The notes beneath the pieces were generated by a model. It was not told the origin of the DNA. It was given only the letters and a program-made list of their open reading frames with translations, and ran no database searches. Of a stretch of 64,000 nucleotides of DNA, positions 35,580-45,737 are shown piece after piece. The stretch comes from CAJQQK01 sp963696075 (GTDB lineage: Bacteria; Pseudomonadota; Alphaproteobacteria; Rhizobiales; Hyphomicrobiaceae). The stretch is from assembly GCA_963696075.1 (NCBI GenBank), contig CAVOJD010000020.1:1-64000 (forward strand), given 5' to 3'. The first letter of the stretch is position 1. Every line of letters starts with the position of its first letter. Made by a program: the position numbers and the translations under genes.

Positions 35580-37466
35580 CTATCGGCCCCGCCGTGCCCC
35601 CGCCCCCGCGTGCGCCCCTTTGGCCGGACCACTGCTCTCCTCAAAGAGGTCCACGAGCTGATCCGTCATCGCACCGGCAAGTTCACTCGGATCGGTAATC
35701 GTCACCGCCCGCCGGTAGTAGCGCGTCACGTCGTGTCCAATCCCGATGGCGATCAGCTCAACCGGAGACTTCGTCTCGATTTCCTTGATGACCTGTCGCA
35801 GATGCAGCTCGAGATACGAACCGGAGTTGACCGACAGCGTCGAGTCGTCGACCGGCGCACCATCCGAGATCATCATCAAGATGCGCCGCTGCTCCGGCCG
35901 CCCCAGCATCCGATGATGCGCCCACGCCAGCGCTTCACCGTCGATATTCTCCTTGAGCAGCCCCTCACGCATCATCAGCGCAAGATTTCTCTTCGCCCGC
36001 CGCCACGGTGCATCGGCTGACTTGTAGACGATATGGCGCAGATCATTGAGCCGGCCCGGGTTCCCAGGCTTGCCCGCCGCCAGCCACGCCTCGCGAGATT
36101 GCCCACCCTTCCACGCCCGTGTCGTGAAGCCGAGGATCTCGACCTTCACACCGCACCGCTCCAGCGTCCGCGCCAGAATGTCGGCACAGCACGCCGCCAC
36201 CATGATCGGTCGCCCGCGCATACTGCCGGAATTGTCGAGCAGCAGCGTTACCACCGTGTCACGGAAATCAGTGTCACGCTCCCGCTTGAACGTCAGCGGA
36301 TACATCGGATCGATAATGATCCGCGTCAGCCGCGCCGCATCCAGCACGCCTTCTTCAATATCGAAATCCCAGGCGCGGTTCTGTTGCGCGAGCAGCCGGC
36401 GCTGCAGCTTGTTGGCAAGCCGTGCAACCACGCTCGACAGCGCCCTCAACTCCTTGTCGAGGAACGTACGCAGCCGGTCGAGCTCCTCCGGCGTCGAAAG
36501 CTCCTCCGCCGAGATCTCTTCATCGAACGTCTTGTTGTAGACCGAGTACCCGAACGCTTCCGGGTTATCGAGCACCGACTGGTTCGGCCGCCAAGGCTCA
36601 TCTGAATCCGCCGGATCCTCGCCATCGGCCTCCATTTCGAAGTCTTCAGCGTCCGACGAATCGGTCGCGTCCTCGTATTCGCCGTCCTCGCCCTGCGCCA
36701 TCTGCTCTTCGTTGGCGCGCTCCTGGCCGTCGGTCTGATCGCCCGACTCATCGCTCTGATCAGCACCCTCGTCCTGATCGTCCGATGTTTCCGTCTCGTC
36801 CTCGTCCTGATCGCCCTCCGACGCCTCTTCCGCGAGGTCGAGCATCCGAAGCAGATCCTGAATGACGGCTGCAAACTTTACCTGGTCGTCGGCCAGTTCG
36901 CTCATGCGCTGGAACGTATCGCCGGCACGCTCCTCGATGATCGGCCGCCAGACATCCACCAGCGCCTTGGCCGTCGCCGGCGGCGCCTGCCCCGTCAACT
37001 CCTCGCGCACAATCAGCGACAACGCTTCATCCAGCGGCGCTTCTTCATGCGCCGTAATGTCCATGAACCGCCCGTGGGAATAGTGATCCTCGACTTTGGC
37101 GGAAAGGTTGGCCGCCATCCCGGGCATCCGGTTCGACCCCAGCGCCTCCACGCGGGCCTGCTCGACAGCCTCGAACACGTCGCGCGCCGGCCCCGCTTGC
37201 GGCGCCAGCTTGCGATGGACTTTCTCATCATGGCACGCAGCCGTCAGCGCCAGACTGTCCGCCCAACCGCGCGCAACAGCGATTTCCCGCGCCGTCGGCA
37301 CCCGTGAGGGCTCCGGCAATTGCACGCCCTTGCCCGCAAGCGCCGGCCGTCCCGCCGAATAGGAAACCTCCAGCTCGCCATCCGCTGCAATCGCGCGCAC
37401 CGTTGATGCCAGTGCCCGCTTGAACGGTTCTACCGGTGCCTCTTTGCGATTGCTGCCGCTGGACAT
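35580..37466 (-). CDS. cobT: cobaltochelatase subunit CobT
   Basis: 628 residues. An N-terminal helical part with HDEKVHRKLAP and a long acidic stretch in the middle (about 215-300, rich in Asp/Glu/Ser) are followed by a VWA domain with MIDAS motif DNSGSMRGRP and the block HRMLGRPEQRRILMMISDGAPVDD. CobT works with the AAA+ protein CobS and with CobN to insert cobalt into hydrogenobyrinate diamide in aerobic cobalamin synthesis. cobS is 99 bases upstream; no cobN is in the window, which is common because cobS-cobT often sit apart from the cob cluster. Confidence 0.95.
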   Translation of the reverse strand: MSSGSNRKEAPVEPFKRALASTVRAIAADGELEVSYSAGRPALAGKGVQLPEPSRVPTAREIAVARGWADSLALTAACHDEKVHRKLAPQAGPARDVFEAVEQARVEALGSNRMPGMAANLSAKVEDHYSHGRFMDITAHEEAPLDEALSLIVREELTGQAPPATAKALVDVWRPIIEERAGDTFQRMSELADDQVKFAAVIQDLLRMLDLAEEASEGDQDEDETETSDDQDEGADQSDESGDQTDGQERANEEQMAQGEDGEYEDATDSSDAEDFEMEADGEDPADSDEPWRPNQSVLDNPEAFGYSVYNKTFDEEISAEELSTPEELDRLRTFLDKELRALSSVVARLANKLQRRLLAQQNRAWDFDIEEGVLDAARLTRIIIDPMYPLTFKRERDTDFRDTVVTLLLDNSGSMRGRPIMVAACCADILARTLERCGVKVEILGFTTRAWKGGQSREAWLAAGKPGNPGRLNDLRHIVYKSADAPWRRAKRNLALMMREGLLKENIDGEALAWAHHRMLGRPEQRRILMMISDGAPVDDSTLSVNSGSYLELHLRQVIKEIETKSPVELIAIGIGHDVTRYYRRAVTITDPSELAGAMTDQLVDLFEESSGPAKGAHAGAGARRGR

Positions 37467-37565
37467 CTACGCTGACCTGTCTGACCTGTGGGGCGGAACG
37501 GCTGAGCGGCGGGCACACCGGCTTGATGACCGGCCACCCACGCACCAACAGCCCGCCATCTCCAT

Positions 37566-38558
37566 TTAGCTGAGCGCGACGTTTGCAGCGCTTTCCGGCA
37601 AATCCTCACCGAAGCAGCGCTGATAGAACTCCGCCACCAGCGGGCGCTCCAGTTCGTCGCATTTGTTGAGGAAGGTCAGCCGGAACGCGAACCCGACATC
37701 GGAGAAGATGTCAGCGTTTTCCGCCCACGTAATCACCGTCCGCGGGCTCATGACCGTCGACAGATCGCCGTTCATGAACGCGTTCCGCGTCAGATCCGCA
37801 ACCCTGACCATGTTCGAGACAATCTGCCGGCTTTTCTCGTCCTTGGCGAACTTCTTCACCTTCGAGAGCACGATGCCGACTTCGTTGTCGTGCGGTAGAT
37901 AGTTCAAGGTGCACACGATCGACCAGCGGTCCATCTGGCCTTGGTTGATCTGCTGCGTGCCGTGATAGAGCCCCGACGTATCGCCAAGCCCGATCGTGTT
38001 GGTCGTCGAAAACAGCCGGAAGCCCGGATGCGGGTGGATCACGCTGCTCTGGTCGAGAAGCGTGAGCTTGCCCGACACTTCGAGCACGCGCTGGATGACG
38101 AACATCACGTCCGGCCGCCCGGCGTCGTATTCATCGAACACCAGCGCAATGTTGTTCTGCAGCGCCCACGGCAGGATGCCTTCGCGGAATTCGGTAATCT
38201 GCTTACCGTCCTTCAGCACGATCGCGTCCTTGCCGACCAGGTCGATACGACTGACGTGGCTGTCGAGGTTGACGCGCACACACGGCCAGTTAAGCCGCGC
38301 CGCGACTTGCTCGATGTGCGTCGATTTACCCGTGCCGTGATAGCCCTGGATCATGACCCGTCGGTTGAATTTGAACCCGGCCAGGATCGCGAGCGTCACT
38401 TCGCGGTTGAACAGATAGTCCTCGTCGACCTCCGGCACATGTTCCGAACGCTCGGAATAGGCCAGCGCCTCGAAGTCACTATCAATACCGAAGAGTTCGC
38501 GGACAGATACGGTCTTATCCGGCAGGCCTGCAACGCCGGCCTTGCTTTGAGCTGGCAT
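37566..38558 (-). CDS. cobS: cobaltochelatase subunit CobS (AAA+ ATPase)
   Basis: 330 residues. The N-terminal segment VSVRELFGIDSDFEALAYSE is typical of CobS. Walker A is GYHGTGKS (72-79), Walker B is ALVFDEYDAG and sensor 1 is FRLFSTTNT. It forms the ATPase ring that drives the CobN-dependent chelation, with CobT. It lies between the J-domain gene (89 bases) and cobT (99 bases), all leftward. Confidence 0.96.
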   Translation of the reverse strand: MPAQSKAGVAGLPDKTVSVRELFGIDSDFEALAYSERSEHVPEVDEDYLFNREVTLAILAGFKFNRRVMIQGYHGTGKSTHIEQVAARLNWPCVRVNLDSHVSRIDLVGKDAIVLKDGKQITEFREGILPWALQNNIALVFDEYDAGRPDVMFVIQRVLEVSGKLTLLDQSSVIHPHPGFRLFSTTNTIGLGDTSGLYHGTQQINQGQMDRWSIVCTLNYLPHDNEVGIVLSKVKKFAKDEKSRQIVSNMVRVADLTRNAFMNGDLSTVMSPRTVITWAENADIFSDVGFAFRLTFLNKCDELERPLVAEFYQRCFGEDLPESAANVALS

Positions 38559-38647
38559 ACTATTGAGATTCCAGGTGTCGTTTCGTTTCGGGGAGCCGGT
38601 CGGACCGGCATCGGATATGCACGCAACGTCGCGTGCACAGGGTCGGA

Positions 38648-39256
38648 TTACGCAAGCCCGACCTGCTTTAGATAATTATACGCCTGGAGAATCTCGCGCA
38701 ACTTCTCCTCTGATCCCCGGTCACCACCATTCGCATCTGGATGATGTCGCTTAACCAGGGCCTTGAATTGCGCCTTGATGTCGTCTTTCGAGGCGGTTTC
38801 CTTGAGTTCCAGCACGATGAACGACTTCTTCTCCAGCGGCTTCAGCCGCCGCTGCGGCCGGGACTTGTCTGCGGCTGCCTGTCGCGCCCGCCAGGCCTGA
38901 AAATCCTTCGCGCCCACTTTCGAGGCCGGTTTTTTGCGCCCATCGCTCGCCCACGCGTTCTCGCCGAGCTTCCAGGTCGGGCGGTGGCCGTAGGCCGCCG
39001 TCTTCTGAAACTCATGCACGTCCTTGTCGGACATGCCATCGAAATAGTTGTAGGAGGCGTTGTACTGGCGCACGTGGGTGGCGCAGAAAACGAAGAACTC
39101 GCCCTCATGCCCACGCCCCTTGGGCGCCTTGTGATGACCCGGCTTGTCACAGCCCTTCCACTGACAATTCGGAAGGCTCGGCTGCTCTGCCGCCTTCTTC
39201 TTGTCGGATGGCCGCTTGATGCGGATCATGTCGAAGTATTTTGAATCTGAATTCAT
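38648..39256 (-). CDS. J-domain protein with N-terminal Cys/His region
   Basis: 202 residues from ATG 39256. The last 60 residues are a J domain with HPD motif (VKRHHPDANGGD), preceded by LELKETASKDDIKAQFKAL. The N-terminal half has CQWKGCDKPGHHKAPKGRG and CATHVRQYNASYNYFDGMS, a Cys/His arrangement seen in the rhizobial DnaJ-like gene next to cobS and perhaps metal binding. It probably recruits DnaK to a client, possibly one linked to the cobaltochelatase; that link is only from gene order. Confidence 0.9.
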   Translation of the reverse strand: MNSDSKYFDMIRIKRPSDKKKAAEQPSLPNCQWKGCDKPGHHKAPKGRGHEGEFFVFCATHVRQYNASYNYFDGMSDKDVHEFQKTAAYGHRPTWKLGENAWASDGRKKPASKVGAKDFQAWRARQAAADKSRPQRRLKPLEKKSFIVLELKETASKDDIKAQFKALVKRHHPDANGGDRGSEEKLREILQAYNYLKQVGLA

Positions 39257-39467
39257 GGCCAGCGAGTATGGTGTCTGGCGCCGAACGACACAAGATATAT
39301 GCGTCAGTTCACACAGCCTAGTGCCCCGAATGCTATAGATAGGGAGCCGGCGAACATGCCGATAAATCAGGCAATTGTGCCGCACCCCATCATCGGCGGT
39401 TAACCCGCCGGCCCTGCCCATGACGTGCCAACGCCGCGAACCACACCAATCCTACCAGGAGAATGAC

Positions 39468-39746
39468 GTGTCGATTGAACAGCAAATGCGCTTGAAGTTG
39501 ATCGAGGCCCTGGAGCCGATCCGCCTCGACCTGATCAATGAGAGCGAGCTTCACGCTGGCCACCGCGGCTCGCCGGGCACCGGCAACAGCCACTTCCGTC
39601 TGCTGGTCGTCGCAGAAAAATTCGAGGGCCTCTCCCGTCTCGCCCGCCATCGCCTGATCAACGAGATCCTGGCCGACGAGCTTTCAGGCCAGATCCACGC
39701 CCTCGCCATTCAAGCCCACGCCCCCGGCGAGAAGCCGGCCAGCTAG
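39468..39746 (+). CDS. bolA: BolA-family protein
   Basis: 92 residues from GTG 39468, behind AGGAG; the upstream open frame is not needed. The BolA signature is clear: ELHAGHRGSPGTGNSHFRLLVV followed by LSRLARHRLINEILADEL and IHALAIQA. BolA proteins pair with monothiol glutaredoxins in Fe-S cluster handling and can act as regulators. It is divergent from the J-domain gene, an order common in this group. Confidence 0.94.
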   Translation: MSIEQQMRLKLIEALEPIRLDLINESELHAGHRGSPGTGNSHFRLLVVAEKFEGLSRLARHRLINEILADELSGQIHALAIQAHAPGEKPAS

Positions 39747-40021
39747 GCAACCACCCGGTGGACCAACCAATCCAATTCCCTGATCATTAATTTACGCCCC
39801 CCGATCGACGTGCCCCAGATGTCCCTCTCGGAGTTTGACGTGGCCCTCACGGCGCCACGTCCGCGCAACGCCCCGCCCCTGAGCCATCTCCTCGCGCCAT
39901 TTGCCCGCGCCATCTGCCCGCGCCATCTGGTTGAACGCCCCCACCTGCGCTATCACGGTCAGGCGGGTCCGCCCGCCCCCTGGTCGTCCTCCCGACCCCT
40001 CACCGTACCCCGGAAACACTG

Positions 40022-41320
40022 ATGCTGTTCTCTGACTTCACCTTGATCCTCCTCGCCATCGCGCTGCTTCTGGCGATGTCGGCCTTCTTTTCAGGTTCCG
40101 AGACTGCCCTCACCGCGGTCTCCCGCGCCCGCATGCATGGCCTTGAGCAGGAAGGCCGCCCCGGCGCCAGCACCGTCAATCGCCTCCTCGAGACCCCCGA
40201 GCGCATCATCGGCACCGTCCTTCTCGGCAACAATCTGGTCAACATCCTCGCCTCCGCCCTCACGACCAGCGTGATGATCCACCTGTTCGGCGAAGCCGGC
40301 GTCTTCTACGCGACGATGCTCCTGACGCTGTTCATCGTGATATTCTGCGAAGTCTTGCCCAAGACCTACGCCATTGCCTTCCCGGACCGCTTTTCTCTGA
40401 CCGTCGCCCCGGTCATGGCAACGCTGATCGTGATCCTGAGTCCGATTACCCGCGTCATCGAATTCATCGTCACCCTGCTCATGAAGATCACCCCGAGCCG
40501 CGCGGACGATGAGGCCAACATCCTTGCGCACCACGAATTGCGCGGCACCATCGAGCTCTCCACCCGTGAGGGCGTCGTCGACCGCGGCGAAGCCAAGCGC
40601 CTCGGCGGTGTCCTCGATCTGCGCGACCTTGAGATCGACGATCTCATGCAGCACCGCACCGACCTCGAGACGATCAACGGCAACGACCCCCCCGCCAAGA
40701 TCGTCAACGATGTCCTGCGCTCCCAATACACCCGCATGCCCGTCTGGCGCGACCACCCCGACAACATCATCGGCGTGCTTCATTCAAAGGATCTTCTCGC
40801 AGCCCTTGGCCGCAACGGCTGGGACATCGAGAAACTCGACCTTGCCGCCATCATTTCCGAACCCTGGTTCGTGCCCGACACCACCAGCGTCTCCGATCAG
40901 CTCAACGCCTTTCTCACCCGCAAGACCCAGCTCGCCCTCGTCGTCGACGAATACGGCGAGGTCCAGGGCCTGATCACGCTCGAAGACATCCTCGAGGAGA
41001 TCGTCGGCGAAATCGTCGACGAGCACGACATCGGCGAGGATACCATCCGGCGCCAGCCGGACGGTGCCATCAACGTCGACGGCGGCGTTGCGATCCGCGA
41101 CATCAACCGTGAAATGGACTGGGACATGCCGGACGAGGAAGCCGTCACCGTCGCGGGCCTCGTCATTCACGAGTCCCAGACCATCCCCGAACCGGGCCAG
41201 ACCTTCACGTTCTACGGCTATCGCTTCGAGATCCTGCGCCGGTCGAAGAACCGCATCACCGCAATCCGCATCCGCAAGCTCGACGAGGAAACCACCCCGG
41301 CAGCCTCAAGCCAGACCTGA
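40022..41320 (+). CDS. HlyC/CorC-family membrane protein (DUF21, CBS, CorC_HlyC)
   Basis: 432 residues. An N-terminal DUF21 membrane part (about 1-145; FFSGSETALTAVSRARM marker) is followed by a CBS pair (about 205-330; TRMPVWRDHPDNIIGVLHSKDL and LALVVDEYGEVQGLITLEDILEEIVGEI) and a CorC_HlyC domain (about 350-425). Relatives take part in magnesium or cobalt efflux, but the substrate here is not proven. Convergent with aroB, with 52 bases between the stops. Confidence 0.93.
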   Translation: MLFSDFTLILLAIALLLAMSAFFSGSETALTAVSRARMHGLEQEGRPGASTVNRLLETPERIIGTVLLGNNLVNILASALTTSVMIHLFGEAGVFYATMLLTLFIVIFCEVLPKTYAIAFPDRFSLTVAPVMATLIVILSPITRVIEFIVTLLMKITPSRADDEANILAHHELRGTIELSTREGVVDRGEAKRLGGVLDLRDLEIDDLMQHRTDLETINGNDPPAKIVNDVLRSQYTRMPVWRDHPDNIIGVLHSKDLLAALGRNGWDIEKLDLAAIISEPWFVPDTTSVSDQLNAFLTRKTQLALVVDEYGEVQGLITLEDILEEIVGEIVDEHDIGEDTIRRQPDGAINVDGGVAIRDINREMDWDMPDEEAVTVAGLVIHESQTIPEPGQTFTFYGYRFEILRRSKNRITAIRIRKLDEETTPAASSQT

Positions 41321-41372
41321 CCGGCGGAAAGACCGCACGCCCACGACCATTGGAAACCTCAAGCCGGCAACC

Positions 41373-42539
41373 CTAGCCGGCAAGCTGACGCGCCAGAAAA
41401 TCGCGCACCTGCCCACGCTCGATGTCACGCGTGATGAACGCGTCCCCGATGCCGCGCGCCAGAATGAACGTGAGCTGCCCGTCACGCACCTTCTTGTCCT
41501 GCCCCATCAGCGCCACCAGCCCATCCGCACTCGGCTTGTCGTCGCCGGGGATGTCCTGCAGCACCGTCGGCAGCCCCATCGCCTTGACGTGCGCGGCAAC
41601 CCGCGCCGCCGTCTGTGGCGGACACGCGCCGATTTCCTCCGAAAGCCGGAACGCCAGACACATCCCGATCGCCACCCCTTCGCCATGCAGCAGCCGGTCG
41701 GAATAGCCGGTGAACGATTCCAGCGCATGGCCGAACGTGTGGCCGAGGTTCAAAAGCTGGCGCTCACCCGTTTCGGTTTCATCCCGCGCGACGATCTCAG
41801 CCTTCATCTCGACGCTCCGCGTCACCGCCTTCACGACAGCGGCAGGTTCGCGCGCCATGACGTCGCCGGCATGATCCTCGAGCCAGCCATAGAACGCCTC
41901 GTCCCCAAGCAGTCCGTACTTCACCACTTCCGCATAACCCGCCCGCATTTCCCGGTCCGGCAGCGTCGTCAGCGTCGCCGTATCCGCCAGCACCAGGCCG
42001 GGCTGGTGGAACGCACCAATCAGGTTCTTGCCTTGCGGCGTATTGATCCCGGTCTTGCCCCCAACCGAGGAATCGACCTGCGCAAGCAGGCTCGTTGGCA
42101 CCTGCAGAAACTGCACGCCGCGGCGCAGCACCGCCGCCGCAAACCCGGCCAGATCACCGATCACGCCACCGCCGAGCGCGATGACGACATCGCGCCGCTC
42201 GACGCCGCCCGCAAGCAGCGCCTCACTTAGAAACCGGAGTTGGTCGAAATTCTTGGTCTTCTCCCCCGGCGGCAGTGCAATCGACGTGCGCAATAAGCCC
42301 CGCCCTGCAAGCTCTTCCGAAAGCGGGCCGAGATGCGATTGGGCAACGTGCTCATCCGTCACGATTGCAAAGCGGGTCTGGCCGAACCGCTCGACCGCGA
42401 GGTCGGCAAGCTCGCCAATCAGGCCCGGCCCGATGATGACATCGTAGCTGCGCTCACCAAGCGCGACGCGCACCGTCTGGCGCAGCCCCTTGGCCGACTC
42501 CGTGTCCAAACCGCCCTCCGAGATGTCCTCACGCCCCAT
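41373..42539 (-). CDS. aroB: 3-dehydroquinate synthase
   Basis: 388 residues from ATG 42539 with AGGAG before it. Makes 3-dehydroquinate from DAHP, the second shikimate-pathway step, with NAD and a divalent metal. Visible are the NAD-binding segment DVVIALGGGVIGDLAGFAA, QVPTSLLAQVDSSVGGKTGIN, and the metal ligands in AEVVKYG, NLGHTFGHALE and LLHGEGVAIGM. The start lies inside the 3' end of aroK (11-base overlap), giving coupled translation. Confidence 0.97.
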   Translation of the reverse strand: MGREDISEGGLDTESAKGLRQTVRVALGERSYDVIIGPGLIGELADLAVERFGQTRFAIVTDEHVAQSHLGPLSEELAGRGLLRTSIALPPGEKTKNFDQLRFLSEALLAGGVERRDVVIALGGGVIGDLAGFAAAVLRRGVQFLQVPTSLLAQVDSSVGGKTGINTPQGKNLIGAFHQPGLVLADTATLTTLPDREMRAGYAEVVKYGLLGDEAFYGWLEDHAGDVMAREPAAVVKAVTRSVEMKAEIVARDETETGERQLLNLGHTFGHALESFTGYSDRLLHGEGVAIGMCLAFRLSEEIGACPPQTAARVAAHVKAMGLPTVLQDIPGDDKPSADGLVALMGQDKKVRDGQLTFILARGIGDAFITRDIERGQVRDFLARQLAG

Positions 42540-43155
42540 GATCGTCTCCTGACCGCCCCGCAACCAGCGCGAGCGGCCCGGCCGCCAGCGCCTCGATGAT
42601 GTCCCTCACAACCACTTCGTGACTGACATCCCGGCTCGTAATCGTCACATCCGCCTGGGCATATATCGGATAGCGCGCGTCCATCAGCTCCCGCATGCGC
42701 GCTTCCGGGTCATCCGTCTTGAGCAGCGGCCGGTCGTCACGGCGCATCACCCGCCGCATCAATATCTCCAGATCCGCCTTGAGCCACACCGCAATCCCCG
42801 CCGCGCCGATCACCTGCCGCGTATCTTCCCGCATATAGGCGCCGCCGCCCGTCGCCAGCACCTGCGGCCCACTCTTGAGCAACCGGCAGATCACAAGGTG
42901 TTCGCGGTCGCGAAAATGCGCCTCCCCATAGTCTTCGAAGATCTCAGGGATCGTTTTGCCGGCCGCCGCCTCGATTTCGTTGTCCGCATCGACAAACGCG
43001 AGCCCGAGCCGATTGGCAAGCCGCCGCCCGACCGAGGACTTGCCGCACCCCATCAGCCCCACGAGCACGATTGAACGCGCCCCAAGCCGCTCGACCAGCT
43101 CGGCGACAGTCTCATCAGGCTCCGAGCCCTTTGCTCCGGGGTCGAATCCGGCCAT
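42529..43155 (-). CDS. aroK: shikimate kinase
   Basis: 208 residues from ATG 43155; a longer frame to 43323 encodes unlikely residues. Walker A is GLMGCGKSS and the shikimate-binding part is VDADNEIEAAAGKTIPEIFEDYGEAHFRDRE, followed by ATGGGAYM and the lid RDDRPLL. An N-terminal extension of about 25 residues precedes the kinase core. Phosphorylates shikimate. Forms an operon with aroB, which overlaps its end by 11 bases. Confidence 0.96.
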   Translation of the reverse strand: MAGFDPGAKGSEPDETVAELVERLGARSIVLVGLMGCGKSSVGRRLANRLGLAFVDADNEIEAAAGKTIPEIFEDYGEAHFRDREHLVICRLLKSGPQVLATGGGAYMREDTRQVIGAAGIAVWLKADLEILMRRVMRRDDRPLLKTDDPEARMRELMDARYPIYAQADVTITSRDVSHEVVVRDIIEALAAGPLALVAGRSGDDHGA

Positions 43156-43473
43156 GAATCCTGTTACTCCCAAGTAAGCCGTCTCGGCGATTCCAAAGTA
43201 TCCAGGGTCTAGCGGCCCTTGTTCCGGTCCACAAGTTGAACATGCGCTTGCACAAAACCATCCGCGGCGACAGGCAGTGACGGCCGTATCCGTTGGATAA
43301 ACCTCACGCTGACGAGCATTCAAACGGCAACGACGGTTAAAATAGGGAGTCTGTACACGACCGTCACCGCGATACGCCCAAATCCGTCATAATGGCGCCA
43401 CGGAAGATTTCGATACCGCACATAACGAGGACTGGTCTCCGGTTCCTGAACCGATCCAGAAAAATCCGACGCA

Positions 43474-43617
43474 ATGCCAAGCCTATTCCGCTTTCTTTTC
43501 GTCGTTTCGACATTGGTGGCCATCACCTATGGCAGTCTCTATGTGCTCGCCGTCTATTTCGAACCGGAACAGACCGAAGTCCAAAAGCCGCTTCCCAGCG
43601 TCAAGATCAAGCGCTGA
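43474..43617 (+). CDS. 47-residue single-helix membrane protein
   Basis: A short gene with ATG at 43474 and TGA at 43615-43617. The product starts MPSLFRFLFVVSTLVAITYG, one hydrophobic helix, then a short tail EPEQTEVQKPLP and a basic end. A small membrane protein of this shape is conserved before xerD in many rhizobial-type genomes, which I know from gene order and not from a search here. Function unknown. The next gene overlaps it in another frame. Confidence 0.7.
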   Translation: MPSLFRFLFVVSTLVAITYGSLYVLAVYFEPEQTEVQKPLPSVKIKR

Positions 43618-45634
43618 GCTGAGCCGGCGGCTGAGCCATTTAGCGCACGCCGCGCTGGCGTTCTGCCTCGCGGTTCTGGTCGCGATCCCGGCAAGCGCAG
43701 ATGATCCATGGAACCCGTTCGCCGATCGCGACCGGCGCACCACCACCCCTCAGCCACGCCCCCCTCAGCCTACAACCGCCACCCCCGGCGAATATCTGGC
43801 CCCGATGACCCCGGAGGCCGGCACCGCCCGCCCCGCCATGCCCCCGGGTGGCACCCCCTATGGCGCCGCACCCCCATCCCCCTACGACAGCCGTCCTGGA
43901 ACCTACCAACCGCCCAATCCCGCCGGCCCCTGGGGCGCCGCGCCCGGCGCTGGCACAGCCGCCACCCCCGTGATCGAGCGGGGCGAACTCGCCCCTGTGA
44001 TGCGCGATCCCGGCCAGCCTGCACCCGTAACACCGGCCCCCCTGGCACCGTCTCCCCTGGCGCCAGCACCCATGACATCCGCGTCCGGCACCGCCAACAA
44101 TGCCCCACCGGCCCTGTCCGGTGCCTGGGCCGGCCTCGATGCCTCAAGCGCTGAACAACTCCTGACGCCCCTCAGGCTGCCCCCGGCGTCCCCCGCCATG
44201 AGCGACTTGCTCGCACAGTTCCTCACCACCCCGCTCGCAGACCCGCGCCTTGAACTTGTCCGCGCCGCAACCCTCTGGCGCAGCGGCGTCGCCCTCACCC
44301 AGCCGCTATCCGCGAACCTGGCCGACGCCGCAACCGGCAGCGGCGCTTCAGCCGTCCTCGCAACCTTGCTGCTCACCAAGATCGACCTTGCAGCCAACCG
44401 CGACCAGGACGCCTGCGCCCGCATCAAGACGGCCGTCTCAGACAACCCCGACGCCATGCCCGCGAACCTGCGTGGCGAGGCCGTCGTGATCGCAGGCTAC
44501 TGCGCGATCGCGGCCGGCAAACCCGAAGCCGGCGCCCTCGCAGCCCAACTCGCCCGCGACACTGGCAACAACCAGCCCTTCACACTGGCCCTGCTCGAGG
44601 CCATCACCGCCGGCAGCCAGCCAGGCGTACCCCTGACCCACCGTACCAGCCTGATCGACGGCCTTCTCGCCTTGCGCCTCAAGGACGTCGACCCGGCCAT
44701 CCTCGAGCAACTCATCGCCAACGCAGACCCCGGCCTCCTCGGTTTTCTCGCGGGCAACAACCGCCTCCCCGGCCACTTGGCGCTGCTTGCAGCAGAACGC
44801 GCCGCCACCCTCAACGTGATCCCGCCGGCGCGCCTCGCCGAGATCTACCGGTCCAACGCTGACGCGACCGGCACCACCACATCGGGCACGGCCACATCAC
44901 CGGCCACCGAACGGGCCGCCCTGTTTGCCGCCGCCGAACGCAATCCCGCTCAGTTCCAGAAAACCCGTGATATTCGCGCCCTCCTCGACAGCGCCCTGCG
45001 TGACCGCCTCTACCACTCTGTCGCCGTCGCCCTGACGCCCATCGTCGGCGCCATTCCTCCAGCCCAGGAAATCTCCTGGTTCTCCGAAACGGCGATCGAA
45101 GCGCTGGCAGCCGGCGGCAACTATCAGGCGGCCCGCAATTGGGTCGAATTCGCCCGCCCCTTCGCCCAAGGCGCCGGCAATCTTGATCACTGGCACCTCC
45201 TTCTCGACATCGCTGATGCCGGCCTGCCGCCGGGCGAGCGGGGCCGCGGCTTTCAGGCCCTCGAAGACGTCATCTCACGCGGCCGCTTTGATGCCGTCGC
45301 CCTGCACCGCCTCGTCACCGTGCTCGACGCCCTCGACTACAACGTCCCCATCCCGATCTGGAACCTCGCCAGCCGCACCGAACAGCCGCAAACCGGCCAT
45401 CTCCCCGAAACCGGCATCCTCTCGGCCCTGAAGAAAACCTCTGAGAACGGCCAGACGCTGGCAACAACCCTCTTCGCCCTGCGCACTTTGGCCCCAGAAG
45501 GCACGTCCGCAACCCATCTCCTCGGCCTTGGCGAGACGATCCGCGCCCTCAAACGGGCCGGCCTGGAACGCGACGCACGCCGACTGGCCTTCGAGGCGCT
45601 CTTCGCGGATTGGCCACGCACGGTTGGCGGCTGA
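43529..45634 (+). CDS. large exported Ala/Pro-rich protein of unknown function
   Basis: Up to 701 residues. A basic N-terminus and one hydrophobic segment (LAHAALAFCLAVLVAIPASA, ending about residue 57) indicate export. About 60-205 is Pro/Ala/Thr-rich and likely disordered. The rest is an Ala/Leu-rich helical array (ATLLLTKIDLAANRDQDACARI; LLALRLKDVDPAILEQLIA), resembling a solenoid of helical repeats. The start is unclear: ATG 43529 or 43541 lies inside the 47-residue gene, and no start codon suits a shorter version. It probably is coupled to that small gene and precedes xerD. Confidence 0.72.
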   Translation: MAVSMCSPSISNRNRPKSKSRFPASRSSAELSRRLSHLAHAALAFCLAVLVAIPASADDPWNPFADRDRRTTTPQPRPPQPTTATPGEYLAPMTPEAGTARPAMPPGGTPYGAAPPSPYDSRPGTYQPPNPAGPWGAAPGAGTAATPVIERGELAPVMRDPGQPAPVTPAPLAPSPLAPAPMTSASGTANNAPPALSGAWAGLDASSAEQLLTPLRLPPASPAMSDLLAQFLTTPLADPRLELVRAATLWRSGVALTQPLSANLADAATGSGASAVLATLLLTKIDLAANRDQDACARIKTAVSDNPDAMPANLRGEAVVIAGYCAIAAGKPEAGALAAQLARDTGNNQPFTLALLEAITAGSQPGVPLTHRTSLIDGLLALRLKDVDPAILEQLIANADPGLLGFLAGNNRLPGHLALLAAERAATLNVIPPARLAEIYRSNADATGTTTSGTATSPATERAALFAAAERNPAQFQKTRDIRALLDSALRDRLYHSVAVALTPIVGAIPPAQEISWFSETAIEALAAGGNYQAARNWVEFARPFAQGAGNLDHWHLLLDIADAGLPPGERGRGFQALEDVISRGRFDAVALHRLVTVLDALDYNVPIPIWNLASRTEQPQTGHLPETGILSALKKTSENGQTLATTLFALRTLAPEGTSATHLLGLGETIRALKRAGLERDARRLAFEALFADWPRTVGG

Positions 45635-45737
45635 CGCCGCCCTGACAACATCGACCCGCGTCCTGCATCGCCACCCCGCCCGCACACCGGTATTCTCCGC
45701 TACATTCATTGATTCGCACCAACCAGGCCGGCCCCGC

